From: Heterocephalus glaber
Lineage: Eukaryota; Chordata; Mammalia; Rodentia; Bathyergidae
NCBI RefSeq assembly: GCF_000247695.1
Contig: NW_004624747.1
Span: 9,931,213-9,995,212, forward strand
Direction of reading: 5' to 3'
Length of the DNA: 64,000 nucleotides
Shown: one piece after another, positions 1 to 19,433 of the stretch
Layout: every line of letters starts with the position of its first letter
Numbering within the stretch: the stretch's first letter is position 1
Notes under the pieces: model-generated
The model's input: the letters and a program-made list of their open reading frames with translations, nothing else
The model's database searches: none
Told to the model about the DNA's origin: nothing
Position numbers and translations under genes: made by a program

Positions 1-316
1 GCTGCCCTTGGGAAAGTTCCAGGGCTGGGCAGGCAGAGAGGCAAGGATGGGAGAATGGAGTTCTCATCTGGCTGCCCTGTGGGCAAGTCCCAATGCCACT
101 CAAGTGACCGTTTTCTCTGGATGCTTGCTCTGGATGAATCCTCGTCCCTTTGGCTCTAACATTCAGAAAAAGAACATGTGCTTGCTGAGTCCTTTGAGCA
201 ACTCATGGGAACATCAGCCAGACCCCAGCCTTATGCTGTGATTGAAACCTCACCATAGTCTTTCCTTGAAATACCATGGAAAGTTACTTTGGCGATGTTT
301 TTGTTTTGTTTTGTTT

Positions 317-391
317 GATACCGGGGATCGAACTCAGGACCTTGTGCTTGTGGGGCAGGTGGCGGCACCACTGAGCTAAATCCCTGGTCCC
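317..391 (-). repeat. Variant-ID tRNA-derived SINE
   Basis: Read on the minus strand this has an A box (tagctcagtggt), a B box (gttcgatccc) and an A-rich tail: the short tRNA-Ala/ID-like family that recurs throughout the window. It lies in the UPB1 intron preceding the first visible exon. Confidence 0.85.
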
Positions 392-656
392 TTTGTTGAT
401 TTTTGATACCTCACAAAGGAGATTATGGATGAATACTTAAAGCCACAGTGACTTTCCCTTGGAGATGGTTTACTTTTGTGTCTGGATTTGTATATGTATA
501 TTTTTTAACATTTTAAAATTCCGCAATTTAGAGTCACACCCAAGAGTGTTATTTTTGGACTCTTGGTGATATTTCATGTTTTCTGATGAGTCTAGGGAAA
601 GAGAAATTCTTATAGTGCTGAGGCATCGATATAATGGCCTTTTGTTGTTTTTCTAG

Positions 657-9295
<8,639 letters not shown>

Positions 9296-9464
9296 CTGGC
9301 TGCACCCCTTCCTGCCCGGGGATAGGGGTGGGTGCCTCTTTCCCCCAGTGGAGAAGCATGCGGGACAGGTGTTCAAGTTCTGATAAGGATGCTGCCCCAG
9401 ATGGGTTTTTCAATACCCAGGTGAGGGGAGGTGAAATGGGGAATGGCTGCTAAATGGGCATAAG

Positions 9465-9610
9465 ATTTCTTTCTGGAGTGATGGAAATGTTTTGGGATTA
9501 GACAGAGGTGATGATGGTTGCACAACACTGCAAATGTATAAAGTACCACTGGATCGTATGCTTTACATGTTTTATGACTCCTACCTCGCATTTAGAAAAT
9601 TATTCGGGTA
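9465..9610 (+). repeat. Ancient L1 (L1M-type) 3' end
   Basis: Contains the typical old mammalian L1 3' sequence (tttctggagtgatggaaatg; gatggttgcacaacactg). It starts about 170 bp after the UPB1 stop, so it may be part of the UPB1 3' UTR. Confidence 0.6.
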
Positions 9611-9641
9611 CTGCTTGGGCCAGTGAATTTGAAGTTAGATG

Positions 9642-9778
9642 GGCTGGGTGTGGTGCCACACGTCTATAATCTTGGGAGGCTGAGGCAAGAGAATTGCTGT
9701 GAGTTGGAGGCCAGCCTGGGTTACATAGTGAGTTCAAGGCTAGGCTGAACTGCATAATGAGACCCTGTCTCAAAGAAG
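9642..9778 (+). repeat. B1 SINE
   Basis: 7SL-derived B1 with the internal duplication (ggccagcctg repeated) and gagaccctgtctc end. Confidence 0.8.
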
Positions 9779-9939
9779 GAGTTAGACAGATGGGATGCCC
9801 CAGTCCTGAGGTGACATTAGCAGGTTGAGGGTCAGCGTGAGCATCTGTTGTGATGGTGGGAAGAGGGTGTGGGTTGATGCAGAGTGACAGCCTACAGCAT
9901 GGCTGCAGGTGTGTCAACTTGATTTGACTGCAGTCCCCT

Positions 9940-10275
9940 GGCTAATTATCCAGGCTGGCCTTGAACTCCTGGATTTAAGAAATTCTCCTGTCTCAGCCTC
10001 CTGGATAGCTGGGGCTATCTGTACACAGACCCGTGCCCAGGTTTGTGGAGTTACTGTTATTGTTTTGTTTTGGTTTGGTTTCTGTGGTACTGGGATTGAA
10101 CCCAGAGTCTCATACATGCTAAGCAAGTGCTCTGCCGTTGAGATATACCCCAGCCCTTTTAAAATTTGGAGACAGGGTCTCACTTAGTTGTAAAACCTGG
10201 CCTCCAGTTTATAATCTTCCTGCCTTGGCCTTTTGAGTAGCTAGGCTTACAGGTGTTTACTACCACACCTTGGTT
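9940..10275 (-). repeat. SINE cluster: B1 piece plus B1+ID composite
   Basis: A B1 fragment (9940-10030), then an ID half (10070-10160) joined to a B1 half (10165-10275), all minus strand. The right pair fits the B1-dID arrangement. Confidence 0.65.
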
Positions 10276-10279
10276 GTGT

Positions 10280-10860
10280 GAAAGTAGTTTATAGATGTGA
10301 TTAAAGTCCAAGGGAGATTATCTCATATAACTTGGGTGGTCCCGACTCAATCTAAAAAGCAGATCAGATTCCATGTGAGCAGACAGCAGTTCTAGCCCCT
10401 GAGGAGAGTTCCAGCCTGCTGCCTTGACAGCCTGCTCTTGGGTTGGACTTGTCTAACCAGCCCCTACAATCACTGGCTTCAGTTCCTTGCAACAAATCTC
10501 TTTATATCTCACTGGGTCTGGATTTCTCATTGGGTCTGACTGACACAGATTTTGGTACCAGAATTGGTTCCAGAGAATGAGAATCCTAAGGATGAGTTTT
10601 CTGCATTGGTATTAGGTTTTCTGGAATTCTCTCATTTGCTTGGCGCTGGTGACTATTTTGAATGGCAAAAAGGGAAGTGGCAGTTCACAGCATGATGCAG
10701 CCGTGGAGATTCATATGTGGCATAGGCCCTCAGCCAGTGTCCAGGAGTTCCAGCCCACCCTTCCTGACAGCCTGCCCTGTGGGTCTCAGACTTACTGAAC
10801 CAGCCCCCAGCGTCATGTAAAGCAATTCCTGCACTAAAGCTCTTGATATCTTATTTCTAT
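10280..10860 (+). repeat. Degenerate MaLR-like element with two related ends
   Basis: The segments at 10405-10515 and 10748-10855 resemble each other (shared gttccagcc, gacagcctgc, ccagcccc and ctctt/gatatc). Between them is cacagattttggtaccag, similar to the start of MaLR internal sequence. I read this as LTR, internal remnant, LTR; family assignment is from memory. Confidence 0.4.
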
Positions 10861-11590
10861 CCATCCCCTGGTGGTTCTGCTTTTGAGTTTGATCCTCAAC
10901 TTGCATATCAGGTTAGTCACCTCCCTACACCTTGGTTTCCACGTCTGTAAAAGCAGACCATGTGCCCTGTCCTGCTTTATCTCACAGAGGGGTGGTGACA
11001 GACTAGGTGAGCTAGGGAGCTCCCTGGCAATTGTCAGTGCAGTGCCCATGTGGGCTCTGTGCCTTACAACAGCCGCATGGCAGCTGACCAGAGTGTGAGG
11101 GAGTAGTGTGCTGTAGTTCCACCCTTCCTGTTCCTGGTCAGAGTGCAGCCTCATCCCTTCACCGGCCCAGGAACTGCACTGCATGAACAAGCCCATGTTG
11201 GGGCTGGACAGCCCTTGGATGATAAAGGCCGATGGAGTGGCCTGACTATGCTAATCCCCATAGCCTCTCTGAGCTGCAGGTAGTAGTCTGCTTTGGACCT
11301 TATTTCTTCATAAAAGACAGCCCTGCAGACATGGTGAGCCTTTTTTTTTTTTTTTGTCTGGCCTTTCCGGATCTTTGTACCTATCATTTCTAGGAGCATG
11401 TAATCAGCCAAATATAGAGGTTTTGAGGACATGTTGTATTTATGAGTAATGCACCAGGCACTTTGATTATCCATACCTTTGAAAACAACAATCGGGCTCA
11501 TCCTAGAGTAGGCAGGCTCTGCACAGATAGGGTGTTTCCAAGATTTGCCTTGTGCCTGGAACAGGTGATGCTCAGAAAACATTTGTTGAT

Positions 11591-11717
11591 CCCGGCCATG
11601 GTGGCACAGGCCTGCAATCCCAGCACTTGGGACGCTGAGGCATGAGGATTGCCCTGAGTTCGAGGCCAACCTGAACTACATAGTGAGACCCTGTCTCAAC
11701 CCCTCCCCTCAAAAAAA
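11591..11717 (+). repeat. B1 SINE without internal duplication
   Basis: Intact left part, but it passes straight from gagttcgaggcc to aacctgaactacatag, lacking the duplicated segment. Flanked by tttgttga. Confidence 0.75.
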
Positions 11718-11957
11718 GTTTGTTGAATGAACCTGGGGTTAAGGTTTTATGCGTGTGTTGCTGATGCCATGGAGAAGGCTCACAGCTGAGAACTTGCTTT
11801 GGTTCAGTACCCATGGCTTGCAGGCCCTCTGGGCCCTCTGCAATCTTGGGTGAAACATTCTGATCCCTCAGTTTTCTCACAACAAGTAGCTGGACTCAGA
11901 GTTCTTCAGAGTTCTTCCAGCTCCCGCAAGCAGCCTTCCTGCCAGGCGACAGCTTTA

Positions 11958-12025
11958 TTTGTAATGCTAGGGACTGACCCCAGACCCTTGCACATGCTGA
12001 GCACACACTCTACCACTGAGCCCAG
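11958..12025 (-). repeat. Old ID-type SINE
   Basis: Degenerate minus-strand ID with recognisable A box (ctctaccactgagcc on plus). Confidence 0.6.
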
Positions 12026-12257
12026 CAGCTTCACTGCTGGCATCTGGAGTGGGGTCAGGGTGGCCAGACTACACTGTGCCCGAAAGGAAAAAGAGAATTC
12101 TCAAGCATAGACCAGGAGCTAAACCACAGTCTTAGTAAGTTAAAAATATTCAAATCCTATAATGTGTATTTTCCAATCAGAGTGGACTTAAAGGAGAAAT
12201 CAGTAGCAAAAGAAAAACTGGGAAATTCAAAAATAGGTGGAAATTAGCACACTACTT

Positions 12258-12340
12258 TTTTCTTTTGCAGTGCCGGAGATCAAACCCAGGGCATTGCACA
12301 AGTTAAGCAAGTGCTATACCCCTGAACTACTCCCCTTGCC
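12258..12340 (-). repeat. ID-type SINE inside L1
   Basis: Minus-strand ID copy with gatcaaacccagg B box and gtgctatacccctgaact A box. Confidence 0.7.
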
Positions 12341-12670
12341 CAATAGCATACTCTTAAACACCCAGTGAGTCAAAGGAAATCATAGAAGAAGTTAGAAAAT
12401 ATCTTGAGATACATGAAAAACACAAATACCAAAACATACAAAATGCAATGAAAAGCAGCGCTAAGAAAGAAACTTATTGCTATACTTACATTGAAGATCT
12501 CAAACCAACGACCAAACTTCACATGTTGAAGAACTCTGAGCGTGTGCATGACCAAATGAAACCCAACACTAGCAGAAGAAAGGAAATGATTAGAACAGAG
12601 GTAAAAAAAAAAAAAAAGCAGTAGAGGAGATAAATGAAAGCAAAATTTGTTCTTCAAGAAGATCAAAAAT

Positions 12671-12745
12671 GGCCAGGGATTTAGCTCAGTGGTTCTGCTG
12701 CCTGCCTCGCAAGCACAAGGTCCTAAGTTCAATCCCCGGTACAAA
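12671..12745 (+). repeat. Variant-ID SINE inside L1
   Basis: Complete copy flanked by aagatcaaaa, inserted in L1 ORF2. Confidence 0.88.
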
Positions 12746-12827
12746 AAGATCAAAATTGACAACCCATAGCTCGATTGTAATAATGTCTTTTTTTTTTTTA
12801 TCAGTCAATCAGAAATAAAAGTGGGAG

Positions 12828-12870
12828 CCAGGCATGGTGGCACATGCCTGTAACCCCAGCACTCAGGAAA
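12828..12870 (+). repeat. B1 fragment
   Basis: 5' part only (gccaggcatggtggcacatg). Confidence 0.65.
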
Positions 12871-13565
12871 ACTGGGTGTCCACATGCAGAAGATTGAATC
12901 TAGACCCAAATATCTCACCATGTACTAAACTAAAATCAAAATGGAACAAAGATCTAATGTTAAAACACTTGAGCAGGGCATGGTGGCACATACCTGTAAT
13001 CCCAGCACTCGGGAGGCTGAGGCAGGAGGATTGCCATGAGTTCGAAGCCAGAGTGGGCTACATAGTGTGTTGAAGGGCAGCCTGAACTACATAGTGAGAC
13101 CTCATCTCAAAAAACAAAACAATTTAAAAAACCCAAAAATAACAAATCTGGTGAGGCTGTAAGGAAAAAGGAACCTTTCTTCATCGTTGGTGGGAATGTA
13201 AACTAGTACAACCACTACGGGAATCAGTATGGAGATTTCTCAAAAAATTAAAACTAGAAATTCCATTTAACCCAGCTATTCCCATTCTAGGTATCTTCCT
13301 GAATGAGTTAAAGACATGTTACGGTAATAGATGCATACTCATGTTTATAGCAACAAAATTCATAACAGCTTAATCTTGGAAGCAGCGTATATGTCCATCA
13401 ACAGATAAATGGATAAAATATACACAATGCAGTTTATTACTCTGCCATAAAGAAGGTTAAACTTGAGTCATTCATAGGAAGATGGACCTTGAAACCATAA
13501 TGTTAAGTCAAATCAAACACATAAAGTTAAATATCACATGGTTTCTTATTTGAGAAACTCATAAA
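12871..13565 (+). repeat. L1 3' end, 5' truncated, nested in older L1
   Basis: The end of ORF2 (residues like RLNLDPNISP) is followed by a typical L1 3' sequence: tggtgggaatgtaaactagt, then tgtccatcaacagataaatg. A B1 copy (12974-13122) is inserted. The flanks agaaataaaagtggga and agaaatgaatgtggga are similar, consistent with insertion into an older L1. Confidence 0.75.
12974..13122 (+). repeat. B1 SINE
   Basis: Full-length B1 with internal duplication and A-rich tail, inside the L1 3' end. Confidence 0.85.
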
Positions 13566-13677
13566 TAACAAAATAAAGGTAATAGAAGTGGGAGATCTTT
13601 CTTTAAAAAGAAAGAGGGTCAACAGCTGAAGAGGGGGAAGAAGGAGAAGAAGAAAAGGACGAAAAAATTGAGATGTG

Positions 13678-13758
13678 GGCCGGGGATTTAGCTCAGTGGT
13701 TCTGCTGCCTGCCTTGCAAGCACAAGGTCCTGAGTTCAATCCCTAGTACCAAAAAAAA
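13678..13758 (+). repeat. Variant-ID SINE
   Basis: Full copy, GGGCCGGGGATTTAGCTCAG to a tail of A residues. Confidence 0.9.
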
Positions 13759-13871
13759 TTTTTTTTAAATAAAAAAAAGATGCTGTGTACAAGTGCCAAC
13801 TTCCCACAAGGAATGTAATCATTATATACTGCAACCATGCATTAATAAAAAAGATACACTATTAAAAATCT

Positions 13872-13947
13872 CAGTGCTCGGAAGGAGAATGGCCTTGAGT
13901 TCAAGGCCAGACTGAACCACGTAGCAAGACCCTATCTCAAAACAAAT
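13872..13947 (+). repeat. B1 fragment
   Basis: Partial degenerate B1 ending in gaccctatctcaaaac. Confidence 0.6.
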
Positions 13948-13973
13948 TTTTTTTAAAGAAATGAATGTGGGAC

Positions 13974-14060
13974 TCCAAGGATTTAGCTCAGTGGTGCCGC
14001 TGCCTGCCTCACAAGTCCAAGGTCCCAAGTTCGATCCCCAGTACAAGAATAAATTAAAAA
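13974..14060 (+). repeat. Variant-ID SINE with TSD
   Basis: Flanked by aaagaaatgaatgtggga on both sides (ends near 13973 and 14093). Confidence 0.88.
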
Positions 14061-14260
14061 TAAAAGATCATTAAAAAGAAATGAATGTGGGACATTACTT
14101 CAAATTCTATAGAAATAAAAGGAATTATGAAAAATACTATAGAATCATAGGATACTATGGACAATTCAATGCCAACAAACTGGATAGCTTAGATGAAATG
14201 GATTAATTATTCCTAGAAATGCAAAACCTCCCAAGATTAAATCGTAAAGGAATAGAAACT

Positions 14261-14392
14261 GGGTATGGTGGCCACCTGTTATCCCAGCATTTGAGAGGCT
14301 GAGGCAGGAGGATCACCACGAGTTCGAGGCCAGCCTGGGCTGCACTGAGTCCAAAGCCAGCCTGAACTATATAGCAAGATCCTGCCTCAGAA
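14261..14392 (+). repeat. B1 SINE inside L1
   Basis: Degenerate full B1 with internal duplication. Confidence 0.75.
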
Positions 14393-14699
14393 AACCAAAA
14401 AATTAAATGAATGAATGAGTGAATAGAAAATCTGAATAGATGTCACTAGTAAGGAGAGTGAATCAGTAATCAAAGATCTCCCAACCAAAACAAGAAAAAC
14501 CCACTTTGGACTAGATGGTTTCATTGGTGAAAACCACCTACCAAATGTTTTAAAAACTAACACGAAAACTCAAAGCCTTCCAAAAAAATTGAAGGAGAGG
14601 GAAAATGTCCTAACTCACTCTCTGAGGCAAGCATTTTCTTGATAGAGACACCACAAGAAAACTGCAAACAAATGCATTATAAATATTGTTTGCTTTTTT

Positions 14700-14830
14700 T
14701 GTTTTGTTTTGTTTTGAGAAGTGAATTTGTGCTGTGGTCCAGGCTGGTGTCAAACTCCTGGGCCTAAGTGATCCTCTCACTCAGTCTCCTGAATATCTGG
14801 GACTAGAAGTGTGCGGCACCACACTTGGCT
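14700..14830 (-). repeat. B1 SINE inside L1
   Basis: Old minus-strand B1 without clear duplication. Confidence 0.65.
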
Positions 14831-14877
14831 TCTTCATAAACATTGCTGCAGAATCCCCAATAAAATACTGGCAAACC

Positions 14878-15083
14878 TACCAGGCATGGTGGCACAGGCC
14901 TGTAATCCCAGCATGTAAAGAGGCTGAGTCAAAAGGATCATCTTGTGTTTGAGGCCAGCTGGACTACATAGTGAGTTCAGCCCAGCATGGACTACATAGT
15001 GAGACCCTGTTTCAAAAAAACAAAAATAAAGGACCCGAGTTTGATCTCCGGTACCAAAAAAAAACAAAAACAAAAAAACCCCC
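14878..15083 (+). repeat. B1 fused to tRNA-SINE tail, single TSD
   Basis: A full B1 (14878-15020) is followed by only the B-box half of the variant-ID SINE (about 15028-15070). The whole unit is flanked by the perfect 15-bp duplication aaatactggcaaacc (14863-14877, 15084-15098), so it inserted as one chimeric transcript. Confidence 0.85.
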
Positions 15084-15334
15084 AAATACTGGCAAACCAA
15101 ATTCAACAGCAAATTAAGATAATTATATAGCATGATCAGGTCATATTTATTTCTGGAATATGAGGATGGCTCTGCGTCCTTGATAAATCCATGTAATATA
15201 TTTCATTAACAGAATGGAGGGGGAAAAGATTCCATGTGATCATCTCAGTTGATCCAGAAAGAGAATTTGGAAAAATGCAAAATCTTTTCATGAGTAAAAA
15301 GATCAATAAAGTAGGATTAGAAGAAACTAACACA

Positions 15335-15417
15335 GGGGCCGGGAATTTAGCGCAGTGGTTCCGCTGCCTGCCTCGCAAGCACAAGGACCCGAGTTTGATC
15401 CCCAGTACAAAAAAACA
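15335..15417 (+). repeat. Variant-ID SINE inside L1
   Basis: Full copy with flanks ctaacacag and ctaacag. Confidence 0.87.
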
Positions 15418-15582
15418 CCCTAACAGTATAATAAAGGTCATGTATGAAGCTTTAATATCAAAAAATATTACAACATAAAAAGAATCTAATATCACGAACA
15501 ATGTCAAAAGACTCAATGATCATTTTTCCATTTCTATTCAACATCGTACTGGAAGTACAAGCCAGAGATACCAGGCAAGAAA

Positions 15583-15735
15583 GCCAGGCCTAGTGGCACA
15601 TGTCTGTAATCCTAGCAGTAGGGAGGCTGAGGCAGGAGGATTGCTGTGAGTTTGAGACCAGCCTGAGCTACATAGTCAGTTCAAGGTCAGCCTGCACTAC
15701 AAAGAAGACCCTGTCTCAAAAAAAAAAAAAAAAAG
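15583..15735 (+). repeat. B1 SINE with TSD inside L1
   Basis: Full B1 with internal duplication and long A tail, flanked by caggcaagaaa. Confidence 0.85.
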
Positions 15736-16085
15736 AAAGGAAGAAAGACATCAGGCAAGAAAAAAAAATTTCTGTTTGCAGGTGACATAATACATACAAA
15801 ACCCTAAGAATTCCACCAAAAAGAAAAAGCTGTTAGAACTGATAAACTAATTCAGCAGAGTTACAGGATACAAAATTAACACAATTTGTTTCTGTACAGT
15901 AACAATGAACAATAAAAAGGAAATTAAGAAAACAATTCCATTATAGTAGCTAGCACCAAAAAGAAAGTATTTTGAGATTAACTCAAGAGGTGAAAAAATG
16001 TATGCACTGAAAACTATAAAACACTTGAAGAAAATTAAAACCTAAATAAGTAGAAAGACAGCCCAGGTTCATGAATTGGGAAACA

Positions 16086-16190
16086 ATGTTTTGAGACAGG
16101 CTCTCACTATGTAGTACAGGCTGGTCTGGAACTCATGACTCCCCTGCCTTCGCCTTCCTGTTCCCCTCCCAGTGCCTGGGCTTAGTAGGC
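16086..16190 (-). repeat. B1 SINE fragment
   Basis: Minus-strand B1 marking the 3' limit of the L1 ORF2 fragment. Confidence 0.65.
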
Positions 16191-16537
16191 ATCAGGAAGT
16201 GTCTGTTGAGCAAAGGGAAATATGGCTGAGACAGGGTAAAAGGATTTTGTGCCACAGAGAGTGGCAGTCAAAACAGAAATCAGCTTTATTTTTCCTCCTG
16301 ATAATACAGTAGTGAATAAGTCATAAGAGATTTGGAAGATAAGGGAAAATATGGAGAAAGGAAAGTTCATCTTTCATCTTCCAGAGAAAAGCTATAGCTA
16401 ACATTTTGGCAGAGTTTTTCAGTGATTTTTAATGTTATTTTAATGTAATTGAGATCATAATGTCTGTAGTTTGTGGCATTCCTGGTTCACAATATAATGT
16501 GAGCATTTCCTACATCATAAAAAGCTGGCTTTAAACT

Positions 16538-16760
16538 GGGCATGGTGGTGCATGCCTGTAATTCTAGCTGCTGAGGAGGCTGAGGCAGGAGGATTTTGAG
16601 TTTATGACCAGCCTGCGCAATGTAGCAAGTCCATGTCTAAAATCAAAAACATTTTTTTAAGGACAGGAGAGGTAGCTCAGTGGTAGAGTATTTGCTTAGC
16701 ATGTTTGAATCCCTAGGCTCAATCCCCAGCACCACCGCCAAAAAAAAAAAAAAAGAAAAG
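16538..16760 (+). repeat. B1+ID composite SINE with 17-bp TSD
   Basis: B1 (16538-16660) then ID (16661-16760), flanked as one unit by aaagctggctttaaact (16521-16537) and aaagttggttttaaact (16761-16777). This is the B1-dID arrangement, mobilised as a single element. Confidence 0.85.
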
Positions 16761-16855
16761 AAAGTTGGTTTTAAACTATTTTTATCAGCTACATAGTACT
16801 CTACAAGTAAATGGTCCATTACTTCATTGGAAATGAAGTCATGTGATCATGTTGC

Positions 16856-17020
16856 AGCCAGCATGGTGGCAAACAGTCTGTAATCCCAGCACTCGGGGAG
16901 GCTAAGGCAAGAGAGGATCACAAGTTTCAATATCACTTGGGCAACTTAATGAGATCCTGTCTCAAAAAAATAAAAAGATCTGGGAATGTGCAAAGTCCCA
17001 ATACCAGAAAAAAATTTTTT
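16856..17020 (+). repeat. B1+ID composite remnant
   Basis: B1 part is clear (ctgtaatcccagcactcggg). The ID part is reduced to a short tail. Confidence 0.6.
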
Positions 17021-17172
17021 TTCATAGCTGTTTCTATAACCAGTGATACTAATATGAACATTTTAAAGGCTAAATTGGTCGTATTTCTGTTGTTTTCATC
17101 AGGATAGTTTCCATGAAATGAAATTCACTCTATTAAAAAGCATAACTGTCACGTTAAGAATTGTGAAGAGTT

Positions 17173-17268
17173 GGGCCGGGGATTTAGCTCAGTGGCGCAG
17201 CACCTGCCCGGCAAGCGTGAGGCCCTGGGTTCGATTCCCGGTACCAAAAAAGTGAAAAAAAAAAAAAA
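17173..17268 (+). repeat. Variant-ID SINE with 17-bp TSD
   Basis: Perfect duplication aagaattgtgaagagtt at 17156-17172 and 17269-17285. Confidence 0.93.
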
Positions 17269-17679
17269 AAGAATTGTGAAGAGTTAAAATTCTACCCTGC
17301 AGTATTTGCAAGCTGACAAGTTAGCCCACCATAGTTTCATAAATGCTGGCAGAAGGTGACACTCTTGAGTCAAAGACAAGGACAGTTTATTATAGCAACT
17401 GCAGTAGCCAAAGTACCAGCATTTTCTTACAGCGGTTTCCTAAGCCTCAGCTCCCACAGGGCAACACAAGAGGGCTCAGTGACTCCTGCTACCCAGTGGG
17501 TGTCACTGGAGAAAGGAAGAGAGGAGAGAGTTTAGAGAATTTTCCTCTCTTATACCGAACAGTCCATATGCCTGCCACTTGCTCTAGAGGAAGGCATTGT
17601 CTTTATTTACCAAGGTCACTAGATCACCTGCTCTTTGCTTTTGTTATCTTCTAATCCTGTTCACTATACAAACTTTCTT

Positions 17680-17760
17680 TTTTTTTGGTACCAGAGATCG
17701 AACTCAGGTCCTTGCGCTTGTGAAGCAAGTGGCAAAACCACTGAGCTAAATCCCCAGCCC
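17680..17760 (-). repeat. Variant-ID SINE with 16-bp TSD
   Basis: Flanked by ctatacaaactttctt (17664-17679, 17761-17776), inside the left LTR-like segment of the ERVL-like relic. Confidence 0.92.
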
Positions 17761-17946
17761 CTATACAAACTTTCTTGAAAACAATTCCATGACAAAGGCA
17801 TTCACAGTTTTAGCTCATGAAACACACAGAGAAATGTGTGAGACCAGTGGAGAATAATCTCCCAACAATATCCACTCTTCCTTCTACACTATCTTGGCCT
17901 CTGGCTGTTTTCCCATAAATCCCCCCCCTCACCCCGTGGCCTTTAA

Positions 17947-18055
17947 TTTTGAGATAAGGTTTCACCAAGTTGCCATGTGAGACCCAAATTTATGATCATC
18001 TTCTGCCTTAGACTCCCAGAGTGCTGGGATTGTAGGTATGTGCCACCAACAGAGG
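17947..18055 (-). repeat. B1 SINE, degenerate
   Basis: Minus-strand B1 (gtgctgggattgtaggtatg). Confidence 0.6.
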
Positions 18056-18563
18056 TTACCACATATCAGTGCAATATGTCTCATAGCATTTAATTGATCA
18101 ATAGGATTGAAACAGCACAATAAACCCAACCTATGATATTTACCACCTCGTTCTTAACCCCACAGTCTTCCACTCAGTAGGGTAAACAAATACCATAAGC
18201 TATCAGTGTCTCCCTTAGAAAGTTAGGTGGCTTTCTCAAATATTGACCTTTCCACTTAGCCCAAGTCATGAATCCACATACTGCAGGATATATTAACTAC
18301 TGCACAATTTCCATCATGGCCCTACAAGGAGGAAGTCTAGGGCAAGATAATCATATAAAACCTAGTCAGTGAGTTCATGCTGACCTAAATAGTCAGGGAT
18401 AAATGTCACATCACCTTTTCCAATCGCATGACTCCCTCCCCTCATAGAGATAATTGTTCCCATGGTGCACATTCATAATGAGTCAGTTATCAGTTTAAGA
18501 AGTTCCCCTGAGGAACCAAGGGTTTCACATTTGGGTTCCCAGTTTACTTTAAATAATTAAGTC

Positions 18564-19090
18564 TAATCCATGTGTGCTGGTCAACTTTCCATCAAGGTGA
18601 CAAATAAGGTAATCAACTTATAAAGAGGAAATCCTTAGCTGGGCATGATAGTGTAATCCCAGCACTCTGGGGTGCTGAAGCAGTACAGTTGCAAGTTTGA
18701 GCCCAGCTTGTGCAGTTTAACAACTTAGCAACACCCTATTGCAAAAAAATTCAAAATGGCCATGGGTTCATTCCCTAGTACTGAGGAGGGGTGGGGGAGT
18801 TTATTCTGGCTCATGGTTTCAGAGGTTCCAGTCCGTGGTTATTTTGCTGCCTTGTTTCAGGGCCTGGAGTGAGACAGTACTTCATGGTGGAGAGCAAATG
18901 GCAGAAGAAACTACTCACCTCATGGCAGTCAGGAAGCAAAGAGAAAAATGGGCTTCATTCCCAATATCCCCTTTGAGGATAACACCCCCTAACTTCCTCC
19001 CAGTAGGCTTCCCCTTTAAAAGGTTTCACCATCTCCCAGTAGTGCCACAGGCTGGGGACATTTCAGATTTAAACTGTAGCACCTTGTATT
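18564..19090 (+). repeat. Unclassified interspersed repeat
   Basis: Begins gctggtcaactttccatcaa and contains ggctcatggtttcagaggtt. I recognise this as a recurring mammalian repeat but cannot name the family. It is split by a B1+ID composite at 18636-18785. Confidence 0.45.
18636..18785 (+). repeat. B1+ID composite SINE, old
   Basis: B1 followed by a strongly reduced ID (ttcattccctagtactgagg). Confidence 0.6.
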
Positions 19091-19433
19091 TGGAAGGACT
19101 AACTCTGGATAATTAGTCCAATCTATACTGTTTGTCCAGGCCACCAGCTGGGTGACATTTGTCTTCCCCTCAGACAGGGTGAGTGAGGTCTATGGGAATG
19201 AGAGTGGAAAAGACATCTGGTGGTACTGCAGGTGTGTTTCATGGGAGGAGCAGAAGCCAGGGATATCCCTTGCTGTTTCTCGTACATCTTCTGGCAAAGT
19301 TAATGGGAATTGTGACCAAAGTGCAATCAAAGCCATCTGAGAAGAGAATTACATCCACAGTCAAATTTTGTGAGAGGTGTCTCAGATTGTCTTTGTTCAT
19401 ACAGAAGGGTTCAGAAGCAATTCTTTTGGAATC

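Larger units (their letters stand above)
12125..12830 (+). repeat. L1 ORF2 fragment (5' of nested L1)
   Basis: The sequence aligns with the upstream part of L1 ORF2 (aaaagcagcgctaagaaaga, then tagaggagataaatgaaagc). It is broken by stops and frameshifts and interrupted by an ID SINE (12258-12340, minus) and a variant-ID SINE (12671-12745). Confidence 0.75.
14085..16085 (+). repeat. L1 ORF2 fragment (reverse-transcriptase region), SINE-riddled
   Basis: The nucleotide order follows L1 ORF2 from the N-terminal RT region (actggatagcttagatgaaa) past the RT catalytic region (tttctgtttgcaggtgacat) to about the thumb region. Many frameshifts and stops. Five or more SINEs are inserted. It continues the L1 seen at 12.1-12.8 kb, interrupted by a younger L1 3' end. 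Confidence 0.8.

Noticed and set aside
13678..13758. Functional tRNA genes at the many A-box/B-box sites
   Set aside because: They lack a paired acceptor stem and proper anticodon arm, carry A tails and have target-site duplications: SINEs.
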